Source: CAZGAH01 sp964523295 (GTDB taxonomy: Bacteria; Desulfobacterota; Desulfovibrionia; Desulfovibrionales; Desulfovibrionaceae). From it: a stretch of DNA of 64,000 nucleotides. Where the stretch lies: the NCBI GenBank assembly GCA_964523295.1, contig CAZGAH010000013.1, forward strand, positions 4,876-68,875. The letters are read 5' to 3'. The notes below the pieces were generated by a model. The model made no database searches. It had not been told where the DNA came from and saw nothing but the letters and a program-made list of their open reading frames with translations. A program made the translations under genes and the position numbers. The first letter of the stretch is position 1. Each line of letters opens with the position of its first letter. This document shows, in pieces, positions 9,189 through 18,697 of this stretch.

Positions 9189-9623
9189 TCAATGAATATC
9201 GAGCGTTTTTTTGGGTCTCCAGCCGTAATTGATGCCGAAATGGGTGAACGGTTCATAAGAGGATTGGGGCGTGTGGCCGTATTCGGGCTGAATGATGGGA
9301 TCCAGCGGTCGATAGGATTCGAAGGGGGGCTCCTCGTATTCCTGTAGCTCCGTACGCGGTGGTTGCAGGGCGGAGAACCTGCTGTAGGGCGGTTCGCTGT
9401 AGCGCGGGAGCCTGACCGACGGCGCTTGCAGCGGATTGAGGGTGTCGTAGCGTTCTCGGGGATAGGGTTGCACGGGGTCGAACGGCGCGAGCCGTACCGG
9501 ATCGTAGCGCTTGAACTCGCGCAACGGTTGCGGAACAAAGGGGTCGAAACGTGCGTCGGCAGCGGACGCGGACGCGGCGCAGGCCAGCCAGAGCAGGGAT
9601 AACACCGTCAGGACGATGCTCAT
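9189..9623 (-). CDS. Secreted Pro/Tyr-rich low-complexity protein, unknown function
   Basis: This 144-residue protein starts with a signal peptide (MSIVLTVLSLLWLACAASAS). It is then almost wholly built of short degenerate units rich in Pro, Tyr, Phe and Arg, such as FDPFVPQPL, YDPVRLAPFDPVQPYP and YRPLDPI. No folded domain is evident. The periodic Y/F-x-P-L pattern suggests an extended, perhaps wall- or surface-associated peptide. The Cys in the signal does not make a convincing lipobox. A longer start upstream would give a more basic n-region (KKTRRSVRP) and cannot be excluded. Downstream lies a large inverted repeat. Confidence 0.6.
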   Translation of the reverse strand: MSIVLTVLSLLWLACAASASAADARFDPFVPQPLREFKRYDPVRLAPFDPVQPYPRERYDTLNPLQAPSVRLPRYSEPPYSRFSALQPPRTELQEYEEPPFESYRPLDPIIQPEYGHTPQSSYEPFTHFGINYGWRPKKTLDIH

Positions 9624-9854
9624 GGGACGTACGGACCTTCGTGTTTTTTTTCGCAGTGTATGCCGTAGCGGACGGACCTGCAAGCCGGTGCGACGGCAGC
9701 AGCTTAAGGGCGCTTCGCATCGGTCGATAAGATCTGTGTACGCACAGACCAGCGAGCATGTCCGGCTGCGGGGTTGCGCTCCTGCCTGCCAGGTGCGAGA
9801 AGCCTGCGCCGTCCTTGCCGTCATCGGGGACGATAAGAAGGAAGCCGGCCGCCT

Positions 9855-12224
9855 ATGACAGTCGAAAAGACGATGCGGAAGTTCTACATTGCGAATGTCG
9901 TCATTGCCTTGACGCTCGTGGTCCTGACCATTGTGGCTACCGGGGTTCTTGGCATCTACATACTCATTGCCTACGATTTGCCCTCCATTACGCGTATCAA
10001 GGACTACAATCCCAGCCTGGTGACGACCATTTACGCCAATGATGGTCAGATACTCGGCTACCTGTATCGTGAAAAGCGATTTCTGGAACGTATGGAGGCC
10101 ATGCCGCCCTACCTGCCCAAGGCCTTTCTGGCGGCCGAGGACAGTTCTTTTTATCTGCACGAGGGGCTGGACCTGAGCGCCATTGTCCGCGCCTTTCTCA
10201 TGAATATGCGTAGCGGGGAAATCGTGCAGGGCGGAAGCACCATTACCCAGCAGATCATCAAGCAGATATTGCTCGGATCGGAAAAAAAGCTCGAACGTAA
10301 GATCAAAGAGGCCATTCTCGCCTACCAGCTCGAGAACTTTCTTACCAAGGACGAGATACTGACCATCTATCTCAACCAGGTATTTTTCGGCGCCGGGGCC
10401 TATGGCGTGGAGGCCGCGGCAAGGACCTATTTCGGCAAGCACGTGGGCGATCTGACCCTGGCCGAGTCGGCCATTCTTGCCGGGCTGCCCAAGGCGCCCA
10501 CGACCTACAACCCCCTGCACACGACGGGCGAGGCGCGTAGCAGGCAGAAATATGTCCTGTCGCGCATGAGGGAACTGGGCTGGATCACCGGACAGGAATA
10601 CCAGCAGGCGCTTGACGAGCAGCTGGTGTATAAAAGCATGCCCGAGCCCTCGTGGAGCCTGGGCGCCTATTATCTCGAAGAAGTCCGGCGTTGGCTGTTG
10701 GACAATCTGAGCAAGGAGGCCATGCGCGTCAGGGGCGTCAGGCTGGACCGCTATGGCGAGGATGCGGTCTACGAGTCCGGGTTGCATGTCTATACCGCAG
10801 TGGATCTCGAGCACCAGGAGGCCGCGGAACGGGCCATGCGGGAGGGCCTGGAGGAGGCCAGCAAGCGGCGCGGCTGGGAGGGCCCGGTCGAGCATCTGCG
10901 GCCGGTGGAGTTCGCCGATTATCTGGATCAGAACCCCGTGGAGTACGAAACCCTGGAAAAGGGGGACTGGGTCAAGGCCGTGGTGCTGGCGGTCGAGCCG
11001 AAGGCTCTTGCTGTCAGGGCCGGAAAATATCGCGGCGTCGTCCCGTTCGAGGGTCTGGATTGGACGCATCGGGGCAGTTTTCGGGACATGCTCAAGCCCG
11101 GCGACGTGATCTGGGGCTCGTTCGTCGGGCCCTTGCGGACCAGGGCCATGAGCACGTCGACGCCGGTGCTCACCCTCGCCCTGGAGCAGCGTCCTAAGGT
11201 GCAGGGCGCCCTGGCCTCCGTCGAGCCGAAAACAGGATGTCTGGTGGCTCTGGTCGGCGGCTACAGCTTCGCGGAGAGTCAGTTCAATCGCGCTACGCAG
11301 GCCAAACGTCAGCCGGGGTCTTCGTTCAAGCCCATCGTCTACTCGGCGGTGCTGGACGCGGGCTATACGCCGACCAGAACCGTGCTCGATTCGCCCATCT
11401 CTTTCGGCAACTGGGCGCCGAAGAACTACGGCGGACATTACAGCGGCGCCATGCCCTTGCAACTGGCCCTGGCGAAATCGAAAAACGTCGTCACCGTGCG
11501 CCTGGCCGCGCACATCGGGGTCCGGCGCGTCATCGAGCGTGCCCGTGCCCTGGGACTGGAGGCCCAATTCCCGCCTTTCCTGCCCATCTGTCTTGGCGCG
11601 GAGGCTCTGGTGCCCATCAATTTATTGCAGGCCTATACCGCCTTTGCCCGCGACGGATCCTACATCAAGCCGCGTATGGTCATGTCCATCGCCAATGCCT
11701 GGGGCGAGGAAATCTATCGTTCTGAACCGGAACCGGTGCCCGCGATCTCGCACCATAACGCCTACACCATGGCCACCATGCTCAAGGGGGCCGTCGAGTA
11801 CGGAACGGGAGTACGCGCCAAGGTGCTGAACCGGCCAGTGGCCGGGAAAACCGGCACGACCAACGACGAGCGTGACGCCTGGTTCATGGGCTTTTCTCCC
11901 TATCTGGCCACCGGCATTTACGTGGGCTACGACAACCGGATGCCCATGGGACGCTCCGAGGCCGGGTCCATGGCTGCGCTGCCGATATGGGTCAAGTATC
12001 GTCTGGCCGTGGAGGACAACTACCCGTACGAAGATTTTGCCCCGCCACCGGATGTCAAGGTCGCGGTGCGCAAGCCCCGCTACGGCTTTTCCAGCGAAAC
12101 GCCCACGACGGAGGCCAGGACGCCGGCGCGCGAGTCGGACGCTCCCGAGGCTGCCCCGAGTCGCAAATCCGCTCCGCCCCGCAGCGCCTCGACCAGCGAG
12201 GAATTGCTCAAGCAGCTCTTTTGA
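9855..12224 (+). CDS. mrcA: Penicillin-binding protein 1A (bifunctional peptidoglycan glycosyltransferase/transpeptidase)
   Basis: This 789-residue class A PBP has an N-terminal membrane anchor at about 14-38, a GT51 domain and a transpeptidase domain. The GT51 domain has Glu95 in EDSSFY and QGGSTITQQ at 125-133. The transpeptidase has active-site Ser489 in SSFK, SKN at 542-544 and KTG from 665. An OB-like insertion lies between the catalytic domains (around residues 330-450), as in PBP1A. The C-terminus is a Ser/Pro/Ala-rich tail. It polymerises and crosslinks peptidoglycan in the periplasm. It stands alone, and its promoter must lie in the 231-base space shared with the divergent secreted-protein gene. 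Confidence 0.95.
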   Translation: MTVEKTMRKFYIANVVIALTLVVLTIVATGVLGIYILIAYDLPSITRIKDYNPSLVTTIYANDGQILGYLYREKRFLERMEAMPPYLPKAFLAAEDSSFYLHEGLDLSAIVRAFLMNMRSGEIVQGGSTITQQIIKQILLGSEKKLERKIKEAILAYQLENFLTKDEILTIYLNQVFFGAGAYGVEAAARTYFGKHVGDLTLAESAILAGLPKAPTTYNPLHTTGEARSRQKYVLSRMRELGWITGQEYQQALDEQLVYKSMPEPSWSLGAYYLEEVRRWLLDNLSKEAMRVRGVRLDRYGEDAVYESGLHVYTAVDLEHQEAAERAMREGLEEASKRRGWEGPVEHLRPVEFADYLDQNPVEYETLEKGDWVKAVVLAVEPKALAVRAGKYRGVVPFEGLDWTHRGSFRDMLKPGDVIWGSFVGPLRTRAMSTSTPVLTLALEQRPKVQGALASVEPKTGCLVALVGGYSFAESQFNRATQAKRQPGSSFKPIVYSAVLDAGYTPTRTVLDSPISFGNWAPKNYGGHYSGAMPLQLALAKSKNVVTVRLAAHIGVRRVIERARALGLEAQFPPFLPICLGAEALVPINLLQAYTAFARDGSYIKPRMVMSIANAWGEEIYRSEPEPVPAISHHNAYTMATMLKGAVEYGTGVRAKVLNRPVAGKTGTTNDERDAWFMGFSPYLATGIYVGYDNRMPMGRSEAGSMAALPIWVKYRLAVEDNYPYEDFAPPPDVKVAVRKPRYGFSSETPTTEARTPARESDAPEAAPSRKSAPPRSASTSEELLKQLF

Positions 12225-12243
12225 ATCGTAAAGAGGACAGGTA

Positions 12244-12750
12244 TCAAGCCTCGGCCGGTTCGGCGTCCTGGCCGGTTGCGCACGTCGAGGCCCGGGTATC
12301 CTCCTCGGGCATCTGAAAATCCACCTTGATTTTGAACATGCGCCTGGCCGGCAGGTTGAGGATGGGAATGCCTGTCCGGGCCGTGATGTCCGCAAGCGCG
12401 GCGCAGACCTGTTCCCAGGTCGGTCCGATGAAGGTGAACCAGACGTTGTACTGGTGGTCGCGGACGTAGTTGTGCGTTACGCCCGGGTGCACGTTCACCT
12501 CGGCCACGAAGGTCTCGAGCTTGTCTGGCGGAACGCTGGCCGCGCAGAGGGTGCTTTGCCAGCCGATGGCCTTGGACTGAAAATTGGCGCCGATGCGGCG
12601 GATGATGCCGCGGGCCATCAGCGCGCGCACCCTGGCCAGGACCTCGCATTCGGTCAGCCCCAGCTGTTGGCCTACGCTGGCGTAAGGACGGCGTTCGAGC
12701 GGAAAATGGGACTGGATGATGTTGAGCACTTTTTTATCGATGGCATCCAT
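12244..12750 (-). CDS. ahbB: Siroheme decarboxylase subunit AhbB (Lrp/AsnC-like)
   Basis: This 168-residue protein has an Lrp-type winged helix at the N-terminus and an AsnC ligand domain that has become an enzyme. With AhbA it decarboxylates siroheme to 12,18-didecarboxysiroheme. The signature THNYVRDHQYNVW (His93, Tyr95, His99) and the closing block NLPARRMFKIKVDFQM are typical. I prefer AhbB over AhbA on the segment RRIGANFQSKAIGWQSTLCA. It is the last gene of the minus-strand ahbC-hemB-ahbD-ahbB set. No ahbA lies in this window. Confidence 0.85.
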   Translation of the reverse strand: MDAIDKKVLNIIQSHFPLERRPYASVGQQLGLTECEVLARVRALMARGIIRRIGANFQSKAIGWQSTLCAASVPPDKLETFVAEVNVHPGVTHNYVRDHQYNVWFTFIGPTWEQVCAALADITARTGIPILNLPARRMFKIKVDFQMPEEDTRASTCATGQDAEPAEA

Positions 12751-12805
12751 GACGACTCCTGGAACGATTGCCTCGGGGTGAGGTGGCGTCGCGCGTGCCG
12801 GCGTT

Positions 12806-13933
12806 TCAGCCCGCGTGCTGGCGACGTTGCGGCTGAAAGCTGCACAGCGGTTCTTCGGCCAGATAATGCCCGCGCATGGTCTGAGCCCTGGCCCGGCAGC
12901 CGCCGCAGACGCGATGGTATTCGCAGATGCCGCACTTTCCCTGGTAGGCAGCAGGGTCGCGCAGGGCCAGAAACTGGGGAGCGCTTCGCCAGATTTCCGG
13001 AAAAGGCGTCGTGGTCACATTGCCGCAATCCAGTTCGAGGTAGCCGCAGGGCTGGACGACGCCGGTATGCGAGATGAAGCAGAAGCCCGTGCCGCCCAGG
13101 CAGCCGCGCGTGAGCGCATCCATCCCGAAGGTCTGCGGCGTCACGCTCACGCCTTCGGCCTTGGCCCGTTGGCGCATGATCCTGTAGTAGTGCGGCGCGC
13201 ACGTGGCCTTGAGGTGCATGGTCGTGGTTTTGCGAAAATCATAGAACCAGTTGAGCACCTGTTCGTACGTGTCCGCGTCGATGGCCTCGTCGCCGATGCG
13301 TGCCGCGCGGCCCGTGGGCACGAGCAGAAAGATGTGCCAGGCGGCCGCGCCCAGGTCCTCGGCCAGGTGGAAAATCGTCTTGAAGCTGCTCAGATTGCTG
13401 CGGGTTACCGTCGTGTTGATCTGGAATTCGACGCCGGCCTGTTTGAGATGCGCAATGCCGCGCAGGGCCTGGTCAAAGGCGCCGTGTACGCCGCGAAAGT
13501 CGTCATGGCTGGCCGCGTCGGGTCCGTCGATGGAGATGCTGCAACGCTGGATGCCAGACTGTTTGATCCGCGCCGCGTTGTCGGCGTCGACGAGCGTGCC
13601 GTTGGGAGCCATGACGCAGCGAAGGCCCAGGCTGTTCGCGTGCTCGACGAGCGTGAAGATGTCCGGCCTGAGCAACGGCTCGCCCCCAGTGAAAATGACG
13701 ATTGGACTGCCGGTCTGGGGAAAGGTGTCGATCAGAGCCAGGGCTGCCGCGGTGTCGAGTTCGCCGGGATAGGGCTCTATGCGGGCCTCGGCCCGGCAGT
13801 GCCGGCAGGCGAGATTGCACGAACGGGTCACTTCCCAGGCGATGAGTCGCAGCGGCGGAGTCCCCGTGCTGTCGGGGCTGTTGGCAGGGCCGTGCGGATG
13901 CCCGGCACCGTGCGGATGGGTCTGTTCGGTCAT
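12806..13933 (-). CDS. ahbD: Radical SAM heme synthase AhbD
   Basis: AhbD converts iron-coproporphyrin III to heme b by two oxidative decarboxylations. The 375-residue protein has the radical SAM cluster CxxxCxxC at Cys39, Cys43 and Cys46, FTGGEPLL, and a second cluster region in the C-terminus (Cys334, 337, 343, 346, 364). A His/Gly-rich N-terminal extension (HPHGAGHPHG) precedes the domain and could bind metal; that is inference. It sits between hemB and ahbB with short spacers, and is transcribed with them. Confidence 0.92.
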   Translation of the reverse strand: MTEQTHPHGAGHPHGPANSPDSTGTPPLRLIAWEVTRSCNLACRHCRAEARIEPYPGELDTAAALALIDTFPQTGSPIVIFTGGEPLLRPDIFTLVEHANSLGLRCVMAPNGTLVDADNAARIKQSGIQRCSISIDGPDAASHDDFRGVHGAFDQALRGIAHLKQAGVEFQINTTVTRSNLSSFKTIFHLAEDLGAAAWHIFLLVPTGRAARIGDEAIDADTYEQVLNWFYDFRKTTTMHLKATCAPHYYRIMRQRAKAEGVSVTPQTFGMDALTRGCLGGTGFCFISHTGVVQPCGYLELDCGNVTTTPFPEIWRSAPQFLALRDPAAYQGKCGICEYHRVCGGCRARAQTMRGHYLAEEPLCSFQPQRRQHAG

Positions 13934-13985
13934 GCGTCTTCCTTTAATGCGTCGGATCGGTGCGTCGTACGGGGGGTTGTCTTGC

Positions 13986-14966
13986 TCACTGGCGCAACGC
14001 CCTGATCGCGTCCAGGGCGAAGTACGTGATGATGAGGTCGGCGCCGGCGCGTTTGATGGCCGTGAGGGTCTCGAGCATGACGCGCGTCTCGTCGATCCAG
14101 CCGGCCTGGGCCGCAGCCTTGATCATGGCGTATTCTCCGCTGACCTGGTAGGCGCAGAGCGGCAGGTCGGTGGATTCGCGCAGGCGGCGAATGATGTCCA
14201 GATAGGCGCCGGCCGGCTTGACCATGAGGATATCCGCGCCTTCGGCTTCGTCGGCCGCGGCCTCGAGCATGGCCTCGCGACCGTTGGCCGGGTCCATCTG
14301 GTAGCTTTTCCGGTCGCCGAACTGCGGGGTCGATTCCGCGGCCTCGCGGAACGGACCGTACAGGCTGGATGCGTATTTCACGGCATAGGAGAGTATCGGC
14401 GTGGCGGTGAATCCCGCGTCGTCGAGAGCCTGGCGTATGGCGGCGACGCGCCCGTCCATCATGTCCGAGGGGGCCACGATGTCAGCCCCGGCCCTGACAT
14501 GGGAGAGGGCCGAGCGGGCGAGCAGTTCCAGGGTGGGGTCGTTGAGGACGTCGCCCTCGTGGATGACGCCGCAATGCCCGTGCGAGGTGTATTCGCAGAG
14601 ACAGACGTCGGTAATGACAACGAGTTCGGGCCGGCGCTTTTTGATGCCGGCCACGGCGCGCTGTACGATGCCCGCCGGATTGCAGGCTTCGGAGCCGGTG
14701 GGGTCCTTGCTGGCCGGAATGCCGAACAGGAGCACGGCCTTGACGCCCTGATCCGCCGCCTGATCGACCTCGTCCACCAATCGCTCCAGACCGAACTGAT
14801 ACTGTCCGGGCATGGCGGATATGGGGCGGGCGAAGTCCGGCGGCGCGGCTTCGACGACGAAAAAGGGCAGAATGAAATCCTCGGGCGACAGGTGCGTCTC
14901 GCGCATGAGGTCGCGCAAGGCGGGCGTACGTCGCAGCCGGCGGCCGCGAAAGAATCGACTGTCCAT
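13986..14966 (-). CDS. hemB: Porphobilinogen synthase (delta-aminolevulinic acid dehydratase) HemB
   Basis: HemB condenses two molecules of 5-aminolevulinate to porphobilinogen, feeding both siroheme and corrinoid routes. The 326-residue protein has the Cys-rich zinc site DVCLCEYTSHGHCG, a catalytic Lys in YAVKYASSLYG and the Schiff-base Lys in MVKPAGAYLD. The start is the ATG ending at 14966, with AAGGAG upstream on the minus strand; frames further upstream belong to ahbC. Its place inside the ahb operon joins early and late steps of heme synthesis. Confidence 0.96.
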   Translation of the reverse strand: MDSRFFRGRRLRRTPALRDLMRETHLSPEDFILPFFVVEAAPPDFARPISAMPGQYQFGLERLVDEVDQAADQGVKAVLLFGIPASKDPTGSEACNPAGIVQRAVAGIKKRRPELVVITDVCLCEYTSHGHCGVIHEGDVLNDPTLELLARSALSHVRAGADIVAPSDMMDGRVAAIRQALDDAGFTATPILSYAVKYASSLYGPFREAAESTPQFGDRKSYQMDPANGREAMLEAAADEAEGADILMVKPAGAYLDIIRRLRESTDLPLCAYQVSGEYAMIKAAAQAGWIDETRVMLETLTAIKRAGADLIITYFALDAIRALRQ

Positions 14967-14980
14967 GCGTGCTCCTTGGG

Positions 14981-16162
14981 TCAGGCCTTGATTTCGTCGT
15001 CGGTCAGGTAGCAGGCGGGGTCCTGGGCCCAGATGTCGCCGTACAAGGCTTCGGCCCGGGCACGGAAGTTGCCGCCGCAGATGGCGAGATAGCGGCAGCC
15101 CGCGCAACGGCCCTTGACGTGATCCTTTTTGTTCTTGAGCTGGTGCAGCAGCTCGATGGAGGGGTCTGTCCATATCTGTGAGAACGGACGCTCGAGCACG
15201 TTGCCGAAGGTATGGTTGCGCCAGAACTGGTCGGCGTGGACGCTGCCGTCCCAGGAGATGCAGCCGATGCCGCGGCCGGAATTGTTGCCGTCGTTGTACT
15301 GCAACAGGGCCATGACGTCCTCTGCGCGGGCCGGATCTTCGCGTTTGAGCCGCAGGTAGACGTAGGGACCGTCGGCGTGGTTGTCCACGGTGAGCACTTC
15401 CTTGGGCTTTCCGGCGTCAAAAAGCCGGCGCGTGCGATCCATGATCAGGTCGAGCAGCGCGCGTGTCTCGGCGTGGTCGAGGTCTTCCTTGATCAGCTCC
15501 GATCCGCGCCCCGAATAGACGAGGTGATAGAAGCAGATACGCGGAACCTCCAGCTGCTCGACGAGGTCGAACATCAGGCCGACTTCGCCGACATTGCGGC
15601 GGTTGACCGTAAAGCGCAGTCCGACCTTGAGCCCCTCGGCCTTGCAGTTTTCGATGCCGGCAAGGGCCTTGCGAAAGGCGCCGTTTACGCCGCGGAAACG
15701 GTCGTGGACTTCCTCCCCGCCATCCAGGGAAATGCCGACGTAGGACAGGCCGATCGCCTTGAGTTCCCTGGCCTTGTCTTTGCCGATGAGCGTACCGTTC
15801 GTGGAGATGACCGCGCGCATGCCTTTGGACACGGCAAAGCTGGCCAGCTCGACGAGATCGTCACGCACGAGCGGTTCTCCTCCGGAAAAGAGCATTACCG
15901 GAGCTCCGAAGGCGGCGAGGTCCTCGATCATGGTTTTTGCCTGTGCCGTGTCGATAGCGTCCTTGCCCTGCTCCTCGATGGCCTTGGCGTAGCAGTGAAC
16001 GCAGCGCAGGTTGCAGCGTCGGGTCATGTTCCAGACAACGACCGGTTTTTTATCAGCAGAGAACTGGAGGAGATGCGAGGGGAGTTTGCCGGAGTGCCGG
16101 CCGTAGCGCAACGCATCGGACGGCTCCACCTGGCCGCAATAGAGTTTGGAAATGCCGATCAT
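14981..16162 (-). CDS. ahbC: Radical SAM 12,18-didecarboxysiroheme deacetylase AhbC
   Basis: AhbC removes the acetate side chains of didecarboxysiroheme to give iron-coproporphyrin III. The 393-residue protein begins with the family start MIGISKLYCGQVEPSDALRYG. It carries CxxxCxxC at Cys50, Cys54 and Cys57, FSGGEPLV, and a C-terminal Cys-rich region (GCISWDG, GRCAGCRYLAICGGN, DPACY). It is the first gene of the operon, only 14 bases before hemB, so its promoter should lie upstream near 16163-16259. Confidence 0.94.
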   Translation of the reverse strand: MIGISKLYCGQVEPSDALRYGRHSGKLPSHLLQFSADKKPVVVWNMTRRCNLRCVHCYAKAIEEQGKDAIDTAQAKTMIEDLAAFGAPVMLFSGGEPLVRDDLVELASFAVSKGMRAVISTNGTLIGKDKARELKAIGLSYVGISLDGGEEVHDRFRGVNGAFRKALAGIENCKAEGLKVGLRFTVNRRNVGEVGLMFDLVEQLEVPRICFYHLVYSGRGSELIKEDLDHAETRALLDLIMDRTRRLFDAGKPKEVLTVDNHADGPYVYLRLKREDPARAEDVMALLQYNDGNNSGRGIGCISWDGSVHADQFWRNHTFGNVLERPFSQIWTDPSIELLHQLKNKKDHVKGRCAGCRYLAICGGNFRARAEALYGDIWAQDPACYLTDDEIKA

Positions 16163-16259
16163 GCGTACTCCTTGCCCGATGCAGCGCCTATGCGGAGGCG
16201 CGGCGGCATCGGACGGGTTTGGTTCGAGTTGAGACCCGGAATGGAAGAAAGGCAGGGCG

Positions 16260-16961
16260 TCAAAGTATTCTGCCGTCGGCCGGGCAATTCGGGCAGTCTT
16301 TTTCCTGCTTCATTTTCTCTTTCATGGGCTGTAGCCAGTTGTTGAGCGGCCTGCTCAGGTCCGAGGCCAGCGCCACGGTGATGGCGTAGATGGGGTCGGC
16401 CGGCAGGCGGGATTTTTTGGAAAAGAGGATGAAATCCTGAGTGCCGCGATTGGTCATGATGCCGGCGTGGGCGATGGACCAGATCAGGGAGCCGGAGATG
16501 GTGTCGTAGATCTCCAGCCGGAGTGAGAGCTGCGAGTCGCCGAGCGAGCCCCCGGAAATGAAGTGGGTGATGTCGCCGCCGATGGCCAGGTCGGCGCCTT
16601 TGGCCCGGGCCATGCTGACGCCGGCCTCGCCGCCGGGCCAGACGGTGTTCTCGGCGAATTCGAGAACAGGAAACACGCGCTGCCGCAGCCACATCTGCCA
16701 GAAACAGCGGGTTACTTCCTTGCTGTAATGGACGGGGTCCTTGATGCTTTGTCGCATCTTGAAGGGAAAGATGATGGCGCTGAGCGGACGGTCCGGCACG
16801 TCCTCCGGGCGGAGATAAATCTGGGGTTTCCAGGGCCGCTCGACGAATTCCTCGATGTTCAGGGTGATGCCGTGGCCGATATCCCCCTGGACTTCGTAGG
16901 AGCCGCAGGCCGCGATCAGGCTGAGCGCCAGAAGCAGGGCGGGCAGCAGGGCGTATTTCAT
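16260..16961 (-). CDS. Lipoprotein of unknown function
   Basis: This 233-residue protein has a lipobox LIAAC (Cys19) after a hydrophobic signal. The start at 16961 follows GAGGGAG. The mature part is globular, with AIIFPFKMRQSI and a block GADLAIGGDITHFISGGS. The pattern resembles lipoproteins that measure or assemble envelope components (Gly-rich Rossmann-like core), but I do not recognise a family. It lies 97 bases upstream of the ahbC start on the same strand, so readthrough into the heme operon is possible. Confidence 0.65.
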   Translation of the reverse strand: MKYALLPALLLALSLIAACGSYEVQGDIGHGITLNIEEFVERPWKPQIYLRPEDVPDRPLSAIIFPFKMRQSIKDPVHYSKEVTRCFWQMWLRQRVFPVLEFAENTVWPGGEAGVSMARAKGADLAIGGDITHFISGGSLGDSQLSLRLEIYDTISGSLIWSIAHAGIMTNRGTQDFILFSKKSRLPADPIYAITVALASDLSRPLNNWLQPMKEKMKQEKDCPNCPADGRIL

Positions 16962-17034
16962 AGTCGAAGCTCCCTCTACGCAAAGCACGGGAAGTCCCGG
17001 CTGTGGGGTTGGCGAATCGGGCTGGCCGGGTTCG

Positions 17035-17370
17035 TCACTGGAGCGTAGTTGTCGGCGTCGGCGCCGTTTGGACGGTTTCGATGAGCTGGGCTTTGGATCG
17101 GATCATGCTCTTGCGCAACTGGAGCCGTTGGCCGGGTGAAATCTGCTTGAATTCCGGGCGGGCAGTGAGTCTGTCCAGCTGTTCCATCTGGGACTGAATG
17201 CGTCTGATGTCTCCGCGGAATTCATGCTGCCCGGGCCAGAGCTTTCCGGCGAGCACCGCCAGTTCATGCAGCTCATGAGCCAGCTCGCGCAGCGCTTCGG
17301 GATCGATGTCGCGCGCGAGCCGTCTGCGCTCCATGATCTCATTCCATTTTTTCTTTATCCAGGCGAGCAT
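17035..17370 (-). CDS. Small helical protein, unknown function
   Basis: The 111-residue protein is charged and mostly helical, with an RRR stretch and Leu/His heptads (ALRELAHELHELAVLAGKL). No signal peptide is seen, and the N-terminus MLAWIKKKWNEI is amphipathic and may touch the membrane. It sits between the zinc-ribbon/Yip1 gene and the lipoprotein on the same strand. I do not recognise the family. Confidence 0.55.
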   Translation of the reverse strand: MLAWIKKKWNEIMERRRLARDIDPEALRELAHELHELAVLAGKLWPGQHEFRGDIRRIQSQMEQLDRLTARPEFKQISPGQRLQLRKSMIRSKAQLIETVQTAPTPTTTLQ

Positions 17371-17392
17371 GACGTTGCTCCGAAATCCTCTG

Positions 17393-18433
17393 TCAGGATT
17401 TGACCATGAAGGCTACCGCTCCGGCGAGAAGTATCACTCCCAGCACGAGAACGGCAATGGGAATGAACAATGCGCAGAAGACCCGGGGGTAGGTAGTCTG
17501 GTGAACGGTCTTGTAGGCGATAATGGTTGTCACCAGACACCAGAACATCGCCACGACGGGTCCCACGATGGGAATGACGCCGATGATATAGGGAGCGTAT
17601 CCGTAGGCCGCGGCCCGGAAGGTGCCGTTGAATCCCGCCGAGGCCGCCTGGAAGAGCATGAGAAAGACGTGGTTGACGGCAGCGGAGACAAAAATGGCTA
17701 CGGTAAAGAGCAGCGGATAGACGACGAGCATGAAAAACGAACCGGCGCCGGCGAGTCCGGAGAGCGCAAACAGCGGATTGCCTTCCATTCCCTCGGCCAG
17801 GCCCATGGAGGTGAGGATGATGTTGGCGACGCTGCTCCAGACATACTGGACGAGCGAAGAAAACATGCCGATGAGCAGATAGTAGGCCAGAGGTTTGCCG
17901 ATGGTGCCGTCCACGGGCATGGATTGAAAAAAGCGCGTGGGAGTGAGCAGAACATATTTGGTGGTCAATGTCAGGGCGGGGAAAAAACCGAAGGTATCGA
18001 GGTTCTCCCAGGGTATGGTCATGGCGTCGGCTGGCGGCGGCTTTCTTTCGTACCCCTTGCGTGGCGCCGGCCCGGGGGCGGCCTCACGGCGAGGCTCGTC
18101 GGTGCCCATGCTCGCGATGTGGTCCCAGATATCCCCCTGCGGCTTGTCCGTCTGAACGCCAGAAGAGGAGGGCGGGCCTGGCGGCGGCGCTGCCATCGTT
18201 CCGGGCGGGATGTGCGATGACGTCGGGTGCGGCGGCGCCTTGGGCGGAGCGGAAGGCGTTTCGTGTCCTGAGGCCAGGCGCGCGTCACCGGAATCACCGG
18301 CCTGTGCGCCGGAAAGATTCCGGAATTTGAATTTGTTCGCGCACTTGGGACAGGTGGCCATCTCGGCCGCCGCCGGTATTTTCTCGTCCGGGATCGTTCG
18401 GGCGAACTGACATTTGGGACAGATGATCTGCAT
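17393..18433 (-). CDS. Zinc-ribbon plus Yip1-domain membrane protein
   Basis: The 346-residue protein has an N-terminal MJ0042-type zinc ribbon (CPKC at 5-8, CPKC at 28-31). A Pro/Gly-rich disordered linker of about 120 residues follows, then a C-terminal membrane domain with about five spans that fits the Yip1 fold. Such proteins are common in Deltaproteobacteria; their function is not known. The ribbon would face the cytoplasm. It is followed by two minus-strand genes at short distance, so it may head a small operon. Confidence 0.75.
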   Translation of the reverse strand: MQIICPKCQFARTIPDEKIPAAAEMATCPKCANKFKFRNLSGAQAGDSGDARLASGHETPSAPPKAPPHPTSSHIPPGTMAAPPPGPPSSSGVQTDKPQGDIWDHIASMGTDEPRREAAPGPAPRKGYERKPPPADAMTIPWENLDTFGFFPALTLTTKYVLLTPTRFFQSMPVDGTIGKPLAYYLLIGMFSSLVQYVWSSVANIILTSMGLAEGMEGNPLFALSGLAGAGSFFMLVVYPLLFTVAIFVSAAVNHVFLMLFQAASAGFNGTFRAAAYGYAPYIIGVIPIVGPVVAMFWCLVTTIIAYKTVHQTTYPRVFCALFIPIAVLVLGVILLAGAVAFMVKS

Positions 18434-18697
18434 CGCTTATCCTTGGGTCGCGTTGGCAGGCATTGTACCGGGAGCCTGCCCGGGAATCAAGCGGTCGGCT
18501 GAGCTGCGGCAGTGTATCACGTCCAAGGTTATGGGGCAAAGCCCTTGCCTCGTCAACGAAAAATTCGGCAGGAAAAATACGGCAGAAAAAAAGATCGAGC
18601 GCACGTTCTCCATGGACGACGCAGCCATTGCCGCGTCGTCTGGAAGGGCGGGCGATCTTCAGTGCGGGCCGATTCGAATCGTGCGCAGCGCTGCCGG

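Noticed and set aside
9624..11567. Long minus-strand open frame continuing upstream of the secreted Pro/Tyr-rich protein
   Set aside because: It lies antisense to penicillin-binding protein 1A, whose motifs are complete; GC-rich third positions keep the opposite frame open.
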